Shown piece after piece: positions 1 through 7,726 of a DNA stretch of 64,000 bases. The notes beneath the pieces are model-generated. The model had not been told where the DNA came from. It saw nothing but the letters and a program-made list of their open reading frames with translations, and did no database searches. Where the stretch lies: NCBI GenBank assembly GCA_963759735.1, contig CAVXAF010000007.1, positions 806,001-870,000 of the forward strand, written 5' to 3'. The first letter of the stretch is position 1. The number at the start of each line of letters is the position of its first letter. Both the position numbers and the translations under genes were made by a program. The stretch comes from Hyphomicrobium_A sp963759735 (lineage in GTDB: Bacteria > Pseudomonadota > Alphaproteobacteria > Rhizobiales > Hyphomicrobiaceae).

Positions 1-713
1 ATGTCGCGCTTGGCCCAGTCCTCGCCATTGGGGCAATACTGGAAGAGCTGTGTGATCGTCTTCGCCGTGGTCGCCGGCGGGGCGGCCTCGATGCGCTCCG
101 GATCCTTGAGGAACTGGCTGACGAGGCGCGTGATTTCCGGCGGCATTGTCGCCGAGAAGAACAGCGTCTGGCGGCGCGGCGGCAGCAGCTTGCAGATTTT
201 CTCGATGTCGGGAATGAAGCCCATGTCGAGCATGCGATCTGCTTCGTCGATGACGAGGATCTCAACGCCCATGAGCATCACGCGGCCACGTTGAAAATGG
301 TCGAGCAGCCGCCCCGGGGTAGCGATGAGCACATCGACGCCGCGATCGAGTTTTTTTACCTGCTCATCCATCGACATGCCGCCGATGAGCAGCGCCAGGT
401 TGAGCTTATTGTTGACGCCGTACTTCTCGAAGCTCTGCGCCACCTGGGCGGCGAGCTCACGGGTCGGCGCCAGGATCAGCGAGCGAGGCATGCGCGCGCG
501 GGCACGGCCGGTCTCGAGGCGAGTGATCATCGGCAACACGAACGAGGCCGTCTTGCCGGTGCCCGTCTGGGCGATGCCGAGGACGTCGCGGCCGCTCACG
601 GCGACCGGGATGGCGGCGGCCTGAATGGGGGTCGGCGACGAGTAGCCGGCGGCAGTTATGGCCGCCTGCACCTTGGAGCTCAAACCCAGCTCCGCGAAGG
701 TCTTAGTTTCCAA
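1..713 (-). CDS. DEAD-box ATP-dependent RNA helicase, N-terminal part (cut by window start)
   Basis: The first 237 residues of a DEAD-box RNA helicase, which unwinds RNA using ATP in the cytoplasm (ribosome assembly, RNA decay or cold adaptation in RhlE/DeaD-type members). Visible motifs in order: Q motif (about residues 5-34), Walker A GTGKT (51-55), PTREL (83-87), TPGR (132-135), DEAD (156-159) and SAT (187-189). The second RecA domain lies outside the window. No ATG is available: an in-frame TGA lies two codons upstream, so the TTG at 713-711 is the only plausible start, with GGAG about 10 bases upstream. The RhlE group is the closest guess. Family assignment is certain; subfamily is inference. 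Confidence 0.93.
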   Translation of the reverse strand, partial: METKTFAELGLSSKVQAAITAAGYSSPTPIQAAAIPVAVSGRDVLGIAQTGTGKTASFVLPMITRLETGRARARMPRSLILAPTRELAAQVAQSFEKYGVNNKLNLALLIGGMSMDEQVKKLDRGVDVLIATPGRLLDHFQRGRVMLMGVEILVIDEADRMLDMGFIPDIEKICKLLPPRRQTLFFSATMPPEITRLVSQFLKDPERIEAAPPATTAKTITQLFQYCPNGEDWAKRD

Positions 714-906
714 AAGTCAACGTCTCCGTCCTGCATTCATGCGTTGCCCGCGCCAACGCCTTAACGGCGGCAGCGGGTGACGGAGCGCAGGGGGAGTCGG
801 GTATCGCCTAAAGCGGCAAAGAAATCTGGGGTCTCGAAAAGGGACTAATCGAATTAGCACCCCTGCGCTCGAGCCGGTTGTGTGCTGACACATGTTCTCT
901 AAAAAC
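714..906 (-). other. Upstream region/leader of the DEAD-box helicase gene
   Basis: No gene is supported here. Read on the minus strand it is the promoter and leader of the helicase gene. It contains the short perfect inverted repeat CTAATcgaATTAG at 845-857, which could be a protein-binding site. Cold-induced helicase genes often have long leaders; whether this one does is inference. Confidence 0.4.
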
Positions 907-952
907 GCAAGAAAAACCGCGGGATGTGGCGTCGGGCCGCGGCTTTTCTTGC
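907..952 (-). terminator. Intrinsic terminator after the aquaporin gene
   Basis: Two 16-base arms, GCAAGAAAAACCGCGG (907-922) and CCGCGGCTTTTCTTGC (937-952), are complementary with one mismatch around a 14-base loop. On the minus strand the stem is followed by a T run, 19 bases beyond the aquaporin stop, so it should end that transcript and insulate the helicase gene. Confidence 0.8.
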
Positions 953-970
953 TGTGGATAGTGTCATCTT

Positions 971-1645
971 TCAGTCGGTTTCGTCGATGAGCCAGCGCCC
1001 CAGCAGGCCTCCCAGCACGCCACCGAGAATGGGAGCGACCCAGAATATCCACAGCTGAGCCAGAGGCTCGCCGAGGGCAATCACCGCTGTCGCCAGGCTG
1101 CGGGCGGGATTGATCGAAGCATTATCGACGGGGATGGCCATGTACTGCGTGGCCGCCAGCGCAAGGCCGATGGCAATGGCAGCAAAGCCGGCAGGTGCCT
1201 TCTTCGAGGTCGCGCCCATGATGATGAAGATGAACAGGCCGGTAAGCACAACCTCGATAAGGAAGGCCGAGAGCATCGAATAGCCGTCGCCACCGTACAT
1301 GTTGGAGGCGAAGTTGCCGACCTCGAAGCCACCCGACTTGCCCGAGGCAATGAGGTAGAACACGAGCGCGGCAGCGATGCCCCCAAGGCACTGGGCGATA
1401 ATGTAGCTCGGCGCCTCGGATGCCGAGAAGCGACGTCCGGCGACGAGGCCCAGGGTCACAGCCGGGTTGAAGTGTCCGCCTGATATATGCCCGACGGCAA
1501 AGATCATCGCCATCACCGTAAAGCCGAGCGACAACGCAACACCGCTGATGCCGGCGATCGGGAACGAGAACAAGGCCGCTCCCAGGATCGAGGCAACCAA
1601 GGCGAATGTTCCGATAAATTCTGCAGCAAGCGCTCTGATGCGCAT
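971..1645 (-). CDS. aqpZ: Aquaporin Z-like water channel (MIP family)
   Basis: A 224-residue inner-membrane channel of the major intrinsic protein family, expected to conduct water. Both signature half-helix motifs are present, HFNPAVT with NPA at 60-62 and SINPARS with NPA at 179-181, with six hydrophobic spans and a length typical of bacterial AqpZ. I start at the ATG at 1645 because it is preceded by a strong GGGAGGGG Shine-Dalgarno element and the protein then begins like AqpZ; a longer frame reaching to 1741 adds a non-conserved tail. Glycerol transport cannot be excluded from sequence, but the spacing looks like AqpZ rather than GlpF. Confidence 0.92.
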   Translation of the reverse strand: MRIRALAAEFIGTFALVASILGAALFSFPIAGISGVALSLGFTVMAMIFAVGHISGGHFNPAVTLGLVAGRRFSASEAPSYIIAQCLGGIAAALVFYLIASGKSGGFEVGNFASNMYGGDGYSMLSAFLIEVVLTGLFIFIIMGATSKKAPAGFAAIAIGLALAATQYMAIPVDNASINPARSLATAVIALGEPLAQLWIFWVAPILGGVLGGLLGRWLIDETD

Positions 1646-1921
1646 TTGTCCCCTCCCATTGCTGAATGTGCTCCGGCTGACGAACGCACACTGCAAACGG
1701 GTGGGACTTGCCGAAGCGGACAAGCACACCACGACCCGCAACTACTAATGCTTACGGTGGACATTGGGCAACGCCGATCCGCCGCATTGCGATCTGCCGC
1801 GTAACCCGACAGCAACGTCGCCACAGCAATCATTTGCGGGGGCTGGGCGATTAGCCGTGTGCCAGAATAGGTTGCATGGGATTCGGCGCGGCGCAGAACC
1901 CAAATCTCAGGATTCGCACAC

Positions 1922-3313
1922 ATGGCAGCTATCGGAGCGACGGTCGGTGGTTCGCACCGCAGTGGCGACCGCGAATCGGCACCCAGGCCGAATCGGCAAA
2001 GCTCCGAGGAGGTGCTGGCGCTCAAGGCGCGCGATAACGCCACCAACTGGTGGCACCTTGCGCGCATCTATCTCGTCATAGCCGCCGCGCTCATGGGGGC
2101 CATCTGGGTGATCGAGGCGGCCGCCGCCGGGAGCATCTCCTGGTGGTGGACCGTGCCGTCGACACTCGCCGCCATTTTCGCCATCGGCGCTTCGCAGCAT
2201 CAATTCGGCGGCGCTATCCACGAAGGCACGCACTACATGCTGTTCGCCAATCGCAAGCTCAACGAGATTGCCTCCGATTGGCTGGGTGCGTTTCCCATCT
2301 TCACGACGACCTACCACTATCGCCTGCATCATCTGGCGCACCACCAGTTCGTCAACGATCCAGAACGCGATCCCGACATCAGCCAGTTGCACGACAGCGA
2401 CCACTGGCTCGACTTTCCCATCACGCATATGGAGATACTGTGGTCTCTCCTGAAGCAGCTGTGGCTTCCCAATCTCTTCCGCTACACCCTGGTGCGCGCG
2501 AAGTACTCATCGATCGCCATGGGCTCGACAAATCCCTACGCCGATCCCGATCGCCCCGGCTCCATCCGTCCTTTGCGCGCCGGCATCCTGTTCGCTATCG
2601 GCGCGCCGCTAATTGTCATTCCGCTCGTTTTCATGGGCTACGCACTGGCGGTGGCGATCATCCTGCCGACGATGTGGGCGGTCGTCATGACCATCCTATG
2701 GATGCTCCCCGATGATGCCTTTCCACGCACGCGCCTGGCGCCGGTCGTCCCGCTGCGTGCAATGGGCATGGCACGTGTAAGCTATCTGGCGCTGCTCTAC
2801 GGGGCGCTGTCGGCGGTGCAGCTTGCCGGCTGGGGTGCGGCCTGGAGCTACTTCGGCCTTCTGTGGGTGCTGCCGCTGTTCACAACCTTCCCGCTGTTCA
2901 TGATCCTGCGGCAGTGGGTGCAGCACGGCAACGCCGATCGGGGCCGATACACCAACACGCGCGTGTTTCTAGTCGGTCCCTTGGTGCGCTATGCGGTGTT
3001 TCCGTTCGGCATGGACTATCACCTGCCGCACCATCTGATGGCCTCGGTGCCGCATTACAATTTGAAGCAGCTGCACGCGGTGATGCTGCGCGATCCTGAA
3101 TATCGGGCGAAGGGCGTCATCGTCGAAGGCTACTTTGGCGATGAGGACAACGCCGAGGGTCATCCGACGGCGCTGGGCGTGCTCGGTCCCGCGCACGCGC
3201 CAAAGGGCCACGAGGCTGCGTACGTCGACAACGCCGCCATTGAATATGCCGATATTGCGGATGCAGCCGGCATCGCCCGCGAGGTTGAGGCTTCGTTGCG
3301 CAGCGACCGCTAG
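1922..3313 (+). CDS. Membrane fatty acid desaturase family protein
   Basis: A 463-residue di-iron membrane desaturase or hydroxylase. The three histidine boxes are HEGTH (100-104), HHLAHH (136-141) and HLPHH (367-371), with an additional His in QWVQHGN near 335; these ligate the non-haem di-iron centre. Hydrophobic segments lie at about 47-67, 78-95, 220-260 and 285-330. The first 40 residues are polar and not conserved. The C-terminal ~70 residues after the last box are acidic and likely cytosolic. The substrate (fatty acyl chain, carotenoid or other lipid) cannot be told from sequence. It stands alone; an AGGA lies 9 bases before the ATG. Confidence 0.88.
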   Translation: MAAIGATVGGSHRSGDRESAPRPNRQSSEEVLALKARDNATNWWHLARIYLVIAAALMGAIWVIEAAAAGSISWWWTVPSTLAAIFAIGASQHQFGGAIHEGTHYMLFANRKLNEIASDWLGAFPIFTTTYHYRLHHLAHHQFVNDPERDPDISQLHDSDHWLDFPITHMEILWSLLKQLWLPNLFRYTLVRAKYSSIAMGSTNPYADPDRPGSIRPLRAGILFAIGAPLIVIPLVFMGYALAVAIILPTMWAVVMTILWMLPDDAFPRTRLAPVVPLRAMGMARVSYLALLYGALSAVQLAGWGAAWSYFGLLWVLPLFTTFPLFMILRQWVQHGNADRGRYTNTRVFLVGPLVRYAVFPFGMDYHLPHHLMASVPHYNLKQLHAVMLRDPEYRAKGVIVEGYFGDEDNAEGHPTALGVLGPAHAPKGHEAAYVDNAAIEYADIADAAGIAREVEASLRSDR

Positions 3314-3367
3314 GTCGAGGGCAGAATGTGCGACCGCGGGGCTTGACGAGTCGCGGTGCTCTGAAAT

Positions 3368-3399
3368 ATTCCTAAGTGGCTATATAGCCATTGAGGAAT
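3368..3399. promoter_or_regulatory. 32-bp near-perfect palindrome, probable operator of the ArsR gene
   Basis: A perfect 14-base palindrome TGGCTATATAGCCA (3377-3390) is flanked by ATTCCTAAG (3368-3376) and TTGAGGAAT (3391-3399), which pair at 7 of 9 positions. It ends two bases before the ArsR-family start codon and includes that gene's AGGA ribosome site, so a bound repressor could block both transcription and initiation. ArsR-type dimers bind such dyads; autoregulation is inference. Confidence 0.65.
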
Positions 3400-3401
3400 A
3401 C

Positions 3402-3773
3402 ATGGTCCACGCCGCCGCTCCGCAAGATCTCGATCGCGTCTTTGCAGCGCTCGCCGATCCGACGCGCCGTGCCATCCTGGCGCGCCTTGCCGAGAGCGAG
3501 GCGACGGTCAACGAACTCGTCGCCCCGTTCGGGTTCACCCAGCCGACCATCTCCAAGCACTTGAAGGTTCTCGAAGGCGCGGGACTCGTCGCGCGCGGGC
3601 GCAATGCGCAATTCCGCCCCGTGCGTCTAAACGCGGCGCCGCTGGCGCAAGCCGCCGAGTGGCTCGGCAGCTACGAGCAGTTCTGGGCGGAGAGCCTCGA
3701 TCGTCTCGACGACTACGTGAAGGTAATGAAGCGAAAGGAAAAGCGTCATGCAGGTAAGCGTCGTGCCCAGTGA
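3402..3773 (+). CDS. ArsR-family transcriptional regulator
   Basis: A 123-residue winged-helix regulator. The opening region (DPTRRAILARLAE) and the helix-turn-helix with TQPTISKHLKVLE are typical of the ArsR subgroup that accompanies SRPBCC/AHSA1 genes; there is no CxCxxC metal motif, so it is unlikely to sense arsenic. The start at 3402 is chosen because homologues begin near this methionine and the large palindrome sits just upstream; a longer open frame upstream is not conserved. The next gene starts 26 bases before this one ends, so the two are translationally coupled and probably co-regulated through the palindrome. Confidence 0.88.
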   Translation: MVHAAAPQDLDRVFAALADPTRRAILARLAESEATVNELVAPFGFTQPTISKHLKVLEGAGLVARGRNAQFRPVRLNAAPLAQAAEWLGSYEQFWAESLDRLDDYVKVMKRKEKRHAGKRRAQ

Positions 3774-4245
3774 GCCGGAGAGCGAACGCGAGGTGATCAT
3801 CACCCGCGCTTTCGATGCGCCAGCGAGGTTGCTGTTCGAGGCCTACAGCAAGCCCGAGCACATTATGCGCTGGTTCGGTCCCAAGGGCTGGCCGGTCACG
3901 CTGTGCGAAATCGATTTTCGCGTCGGCGGCAAGTTCCGCTTCGCGATGACCGGCCCCAGCGGCAAGCAGAACACCCCGTTCGGTGGCACGTACCTGGAGA
4001 TCGAGAAGGATCGCAGGATCGTCTACGACAACGGCTTTGAGACCAAGGGCGCCGGCCGCATGGTGGTCACCGTGACCTTCGATGAGAATGGTCCGGGCAA
4101 GACCCAGCTCACGATTCACACGGTGTTCGAGAGCGTGGCGATGCGCAATTCGCACGTGTCGCGCGGTTTCGAGATGGGCACCAACTCGGGCCTCGATCAG
4201 CTCGGCGAACTGGCCGCGGAAATGGCCTCACCCCCAGGGGCGTAA
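3748..4245 (+). CDS. SRPBCC (AHSA1/START-like) domain protein
   Basis: A 165-residue single-domain protein of the AHSA1-like SRPBCC fold, a hydrophobic-cavity fold that binds small ligands. Typical segments are ITRAFDAPARLLFEAYSKPE, MRWFGPKGW, the FRVGGKFRF strand and a C-terminal helix after RGFEMGTNSGLDQL. No catalytic residues can be assigned. It overlaps the ArsR gene by 26 bases; this ArsR-SRPBCC pairing is common in bacteria and generally uncharacterised. The ligand is unknown. A strong terminator follows 15 bases after the stop. Confidence 0.88.
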   Translation: MQVSVVPSEPESEREVIITRAFDAPARLLFEAYSKPEHIMRWFGPKGWPVTLCEIDFRVGGKFRFAMTGPSGKQNTPFGGTYLEIEKDRRIVYDNGFETKGAGRMVVTVTFDENGPGKTQLTIHTVFESVAMRNSHVSRGFEMGTNSGLDQLGELAAEMASPPGA

Positions 4246-4260
4246 GTCGAGCGCACAAGA

Positions 4261-4297
4261 AAAAGGCCGCCAGCGGTATCCGCTCGCGGCCTTTTTT
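4261..4297. terminator. Bidirectional intrinsic terminator
   Basis: AAAAGGCCGC (4261-4270) pairs with GCGGCC plus T6 (4286-4297); an inner AGCGG/CCGCT stem (4272-4276, 4280-4284) extends it, with one mismatch between. It lies between the convergent SRPBCC gene and L,D-transpeptidase gene and has A and T runs on both sides, so it can serve both. Confidence 0.85.
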
Positions 4298-4326
4298 AGT
4301 TTCACGTTTTCGAACTCACGCGGGGC

Positions 4327-5997
4327 TCACCACCAGGGGAACTTGCCGCCGAACGGGCCGTACGGTGCTCCGCCGCGGCGACGGCGCCGGTCGTTGCCGT
4401 ATCCGTCGTTGTAACTGTAGCCCCAGTAGTCGTCGTAGAACTCGGGCTTGGGCTTGGGCCGCAGGATGATGCCGCCCTGCGGCTCGCCGCTGAGCAGCAC
4501 GATGAAGTCTGTCGCCTTGCCCGTCTCCTTATGCGCGGCCTCGTCGGAAACGATAACCGAGGAGCCTGGCAGCACGAGCTGGGAAATGCGCTCGCGGGTT
4601 TCGGCCGGGATGTCGATCCGGTCGAGCGCAGCGGTCGCCGCGACGACATCGGTCGGGATGGCCTCAACCGAGGCATTGCGCCCCTGGCGGTTCATGCCGC
4701 TGCTCTTCTCCGGCTCGCCGGGCTGGCGGCCGGCGATCGACACGACGTTCCAGCGCATGTCACGCCCGCCGGGCTGATAGTCGACGGCGGTGAAGACGTG
4801 CGTGCCGATCGGCGCATCGGGATCGCGGATGGCGATGTCGGTCTCGAACACCTGCTCCATGTCCTGGCGGACATACAGCTTCTTGGCCTTGAGGCTGATG
4901 AACACCGACACCGGAGACAACTTGCGTTGCGCATCGCGGGCTGCGGCGGCGACGATCTTCTGCTCGGCATCGGCGGCCTTGAATGCAGCTTCCGCCTGGG
5001 CAAGCTCTTCCAGCGCCGGCTTGTTCTCGGCCGTCACCGTTTCGAGCTTCGCCTTGGTCTCGGCAACCTTCGCCGTTGCCTTGGCCTTTTGATCCTCGGC
5101 GCGCTTGATCGCCTTTTCCTTGGTGGCGCGCGCGAGCGTTTTCTCGACGTCCGCCAGCCATTCGACCGCATTCTTGTGCGCCCGCTCGGCGCTCTTCAGC
5201 GCCTTGGCCGCACGCGCGCTTTCACGCTGCTGCTGCTTGTAGGCGACGCGCGTCTCTTCGGTCTTCGCTTTCAGCTGCTCGGCCTCGGCGGACTTGGCCG
5301 CCGACTGAGCCTGCAGAGATGCGGTGCGCGTAGCCAACTCGGGCGGATCGTTGGGGCCGCCGTCATAGCGCGTGTCTTTACCCTCCTCGCTACGCGCGGG
5401 CATCGTGATCGCCGCCGGCGTCAGCACCGCGACGTTGTCACGGAACGGCGTTGGCTTGAACAGCACGGGATGGGAAATCGGGGAGGGCGCCATGTTGTTG
5501 CGCGAGACGACGACGCGCATGCCGAGCTTGGTGAGATCGAACAGTTGGCCGGCGAAGTCGTGGCGTAGACGCACGCAGCCGTGCGAGGCGGGATAGCCGG
5601 GAAGCGCGCCTGCATGCAGGGCGATGCCCGTCCAGGTGATGCGCTGCATGAACGGCATTGCCGCGTCATCGTAACGGTTGGAGTAGTGCTCGCGGTTTTT
5701 CTGCAGGATGGCGTAGATGCCGGGCGGGGTGTCGTTCGGCGTGGCGCCGCTCGAGATAGGGCCCTGCATGATGGCGCCGTCCGCGTCATAGACGGTGACA
5801 CGCTGGTCGCCCAAGGAGACGACAGCCAGCCGCGGCTGCCCGTGCTGGCGCGCCTGCGTCTGCTCCTGATCTTGCGCCTCCGGTGCCCGGCTGCCGCGCG
5901 AGGCAGCAGGCCCGGCCAGTGCGACCGCGGCCACCGCCGTGATCACGGCCAGGGAAAGAAAAGAGTGACGGCGACGCATCGCCCGCTGAGGTGCCAT
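4327..5997 (-). CDS. L,D-transpeptidase (YkuD domain) with coiled coil and degenerate second YkuD-like region
   Basis: A 556-residue exported protein. A signal peptide (basic residues 5-10, hydrophobic 12-30) is followed by a YkuD domain (about 55-165) with catalytic His128 and the active-site motif SHGCVRL (138-144, nucleophile Cys141), the signature of L,D-transpeptidases that make 3-3 peptidoglycan crosslinks or attach proteins to the wall. Residues ~225-350 are a long Ala/Lys/Glu-rich coiled coil. Residues ~360-410 resemble the first half of a YkuD domain (strand pattern, then PIGTHVFTAVD) but lack the Cys motif. The tail is Tyr/Gly/Arg-rich, ending GGKFPWW. The start may be Met1 or Met7. 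Catalytic class is certain; the precise reaction is not. Confidence 0.88.
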   Translation of the reverse strand: MAPQRAMRRRHSFLSLAVITAVAAVALAGPAASRGSRAPEAQDQEQTQARQHGQPRLAVVSLGDQRVTVYDADGAIMQGPISSGATPNDTPPGIYAILQKNREHYSNRYDDAAMPFMQRITWTGIALHAGALPGYPASHGCVRLRHDFAGQLFDLTKLGMRVVVSRNNMAPSPISHPVLFKPTPFRDNVAVLTPAAITMPARSEEGKDTRYDGGPNDPPELATRTASLQAQSAAKSAEAEQLKAKTEETRVAYKQQQRESARAAKALKSAERAHKNAVEWLADVEKTLARATKEKAIKRAEDQKAKATAKVAETKAKLETVTAENKPALEELAQAEAAFKAADAEQKIVAAAARDAQRKLSPVSVFISLKAKKLYVRQDMEQVFETDIAIRDPDAPIGTHVFTAVDYQPGGRDMRWNVVSIAGRQPGEPEKSSGMNRQGRNASVEAIPTDVVAATAALDRIDIPAETRERISQLVLPGSSVIVSDEAAHKETGKATDFIVLLSGEPQGGIILRPKPKPEFYDDYWGYSYNDGYGNDRRRRRGGAPYGPFGGKFPWW

Positions 5998-6178
5998 GTC
6001 AATAACCCTTAGAAAGCCCTAACCACTGATCTAACTAGAATTCTTTAAACTCCGATTAGCGCGGTTAGATCCATCGCGACTGAGACGCTGCGCCAAGTGC
6101 AGCAACTGCGGTGAGACCTAGTGGCTGCCTATACAATTTATATCGACGGTCAAGGTGTTGAATTCACCAGGGTGCCTA

Positions 6179-6220
6179 GTCGTATCCGGCGATACGGCTT
6201 TTTGCGGGACGCGATACGAC
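6179..6220 (+). promoter_or_regulatory. Attenuator-like alternative hairpins in the leader of the PfpI-type gene
   Basis: CGTATC (6181-6186) pairs with GATACG (6191-6196) to give a hairpin followed by TTTTT (6199-6203), like a small terminator. The same arm, extended to GTCGTATC (6179-6186), pairs perfectly over 8 bases with GATACGAC (6213-6220), which would exclude the first hairpin. An AT-rich -10-like stretch (TATACAATTTATAT) lies at about 6131-6143. The switching role is inference. Confidence 0.35.
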
Positions 6221-6262
6221 AATTTCGGGGGAGGCCCCGGATTGGGCCCGGAGATACCGATC

Positions 6263-6967
6263 ATGGTTGCTAATGACGCTCACCTGCATATCGGCTCGCT
6301 CCTGTTCGAGGGGCTGGACCAGATCGACCTCACCGGCCCGTTCGAGGTGCTGTCGCGACTGCCCAACTCCACCCTTCGGCTCTACGGGCAGACGCTTTCG
6401 CCGGTGCGCGACGTGCAGGGCCTGCGGCTGACACCGGATGCGCTGCTCGCCGACGCGCCGCAACTCGACGTCCTGCACATCCCGGGCGGTTTCGGCCAGG
6501 AATCGCTCATGTCCGACGCGGCGGTGCTCGGCTGGATCGCCCGCCAGGCGGCCGGCGCGCGCTGTATTTTCTCGGTGTGCACCGGAGCATTACTGTGCGG
6601 CGCGGCCGGGCTTTTGCGCGGGCGGCGGGCGACGACGCACTGGTCGGCGCACCACCTGCTGGCCTACTTCGGCGCCATCCCCGTCGACGCGCGGGTTGTG
6701 GTTGATGGCAATCTCGTCAGCGCCGCCGGCGTCACGGCCGGCATCGACGGGGCGTTGCGCGTGGCGGCGATGCTCCGCGGGGACGACGCGGCCCGCACCA
6801 TCCAGCTCTACCTGCAGTACGCACCCGAGCCGCCTTTCGACAGCGGATCCCCGCAAACCGCGCCGGCCGCCGTGCTCGAGGGCGCGCGTTCGGCCTTGGC
6901 GGCGATCACGCGCCAGCGCGAGGGCACAGCGCGTCAGGTGGCGCAGCGCCTCGGAATTCCCATCTAA
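6263..6967 (+). CDS. DJ-1/PfpI family protein, isocyanide hydratase-like
   Basis: A 234-residue DJ-1/PfpI superfamily protein. The nucleophile-elbow motif FSVCTGALL gives Cys106, with Asp22 in DLTGP and the ATTHWSAHH segment (124-131); this arrangement resembles isocyanide hydratases and the sensor half of GATase1-type AraC regulators, but no DNA-binding domain follows. The start is set at the ATG at 6263 because a GGAG lies 9 bases upstream and the length then matches isocyanide hydratase; a longer frame to 6155 would overlap the leader hairpins. The exact substrate (isonitrile or other) is not shown by sequence. Confidence 0.82.
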   Translation: MVANDAHLHIGSLLFEGLDQIDLTGPFEVLSRLPNSTLRLYGQTLSPVRDVQGLRLTPDALLADAPQLDVLHIPGGFGQESLMSDAAVLGWIARQAAGARCIFSVCTGALLCGAAGLLRGRRATTHWSAHHLLAYFGAIPVDARVVVDGNLVSAAGVTAGIDGALRVAAMLRGDDAARTIQLYLQYAPEPPFDSGSPQTAPAAVLEGARSALAAITRQREGTARQVAQRLGIPI

Positions 6968-7014
6968 AGCGGACAGTTCAGGCGCCAGTCCGGCTCACCC
7001 TCCGAGGAGACGTC

Positions 7015-7512
7015 ATGCTCAAGGTGATCATTGCGCTCGCCGCCATCGCAAGCGCCGCGCTTCCGGCGCAGGCCGAGAATGCCGAGCCGTCCCGTTTCAT
7101 CAAGACGCCGACCGGCTATCTGATGGTGCTCCGCCGGGGTGATGACGTGCTGGCGAGCCTGGAGAAGTTCGCCGAGACTGAGAATATCCCGAGCGCCAGC
7201 CTCGCTGGCATCGGCTTTCTCAGCGAGGTCACCTTCGGCTTTTATGACTTCGCCAAGAAGGAGTTCGCGCCGAAGACCTTCAACGACGTCGAGATGACCG
7301 GCATGACCGGGTCGATCGCCTGGAAGGATGGCAAGCCCTCGGTGCATGCCCACGCGACAGTGGCGGGGCGCGATTTCCTCGCCGTCGGTGGTCACGTGCT
7401 GGCGGCGAAGGTGGGGACCGGATCGGTGGAGATCACGGTGACGACGCACGATCGCCGGCTGCAGCGCAAGGTCGATCCGGACATCGGCGCCAACGTCCTG
7501 CAACTCGATTAG
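7015..7512 (+). CDS. Exported PPC (DUF296) domain protein
   Basis: A 165-residue protein with a clear N-terminal signal peptide (hydrophobic core 3-18, cleavage probably after ALPAQA) followed by a PPC/DUF296 domain: LRRGDDVLASLEKFAE, ASLAGIGFLSEVTFGFYD, then HAHATVAGRDFLAVGGHV, whose His residues (HAH and GGH) form a metal-binding-like cluster in structures of the family. Most bacterial PPC proteins are cytoplasmic or nucleoid-like; export to the periplasm is unusual. A good GAGGAG ribosome site precedes the ATG. It lies 47 bases after the PfpI-type gene on the same strand and may be co-transcribed. Function unknown. Confidence 0.82.
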   Translation: MLKVIIALAAIASAALPAQAENAEPSRFIKTPTGYLMVLRRGDDVLASLEKFAETENIPSASLAGIGFLSEVTFGFYDFAKKEFAPKTFNDVEMTGMTGSIAWKDGKPSVHAHATVAGRDFLAVGGHVLAAKVGTGSVEITVTTHDRRLQRKVDPDIGANVLQLD

Positions 7513-7560
7513 CGTTCCGCGTCATGGCAACGCGAAGACTGCATTCGAGCGCGCGGCATG

Positions 7561-7598
7561 GAAAAGCGCGCCGGAGGCTAGCTCGCGGCGCGCTTTTC
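7561..7598. terminator. Bidirectional terminator-like hairpin
   Basis: A perfect 12-base inverted repeat, GAAAAGCGCGCC (7561-7572) and GGCGCGCTTTTC (7587-7598), stands between the PPC gene and the convergent MoaD-like gene, with A/T runs at both ends. Confidence 0.75.
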
Positions 7599-7726
7599 AA
7601 TCTGTCTCTGCTTACCAGTTGACGATGAAGCCGCCCGAGCCGCGGAACGCATCCGCATCGCCGCCGGTCACGGCGCGACGGCGGACTGATCGCACCGGTA
7701 TTGGTTAGCAAACAAGGCCAGTCCGC
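7599..7726 (-). other. Intergenic stretch with a possible gene remnant
   Basis: On the minus strand a frame ends GGDADAFRGSGGFIVNW followed by TAA at about 7615-7617, but it opens only about 26 codons upstream of that stop and has no convincing start. It may be the tail of a decayed gene or chance. Nothing else is visible. Confidence 0.2.
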
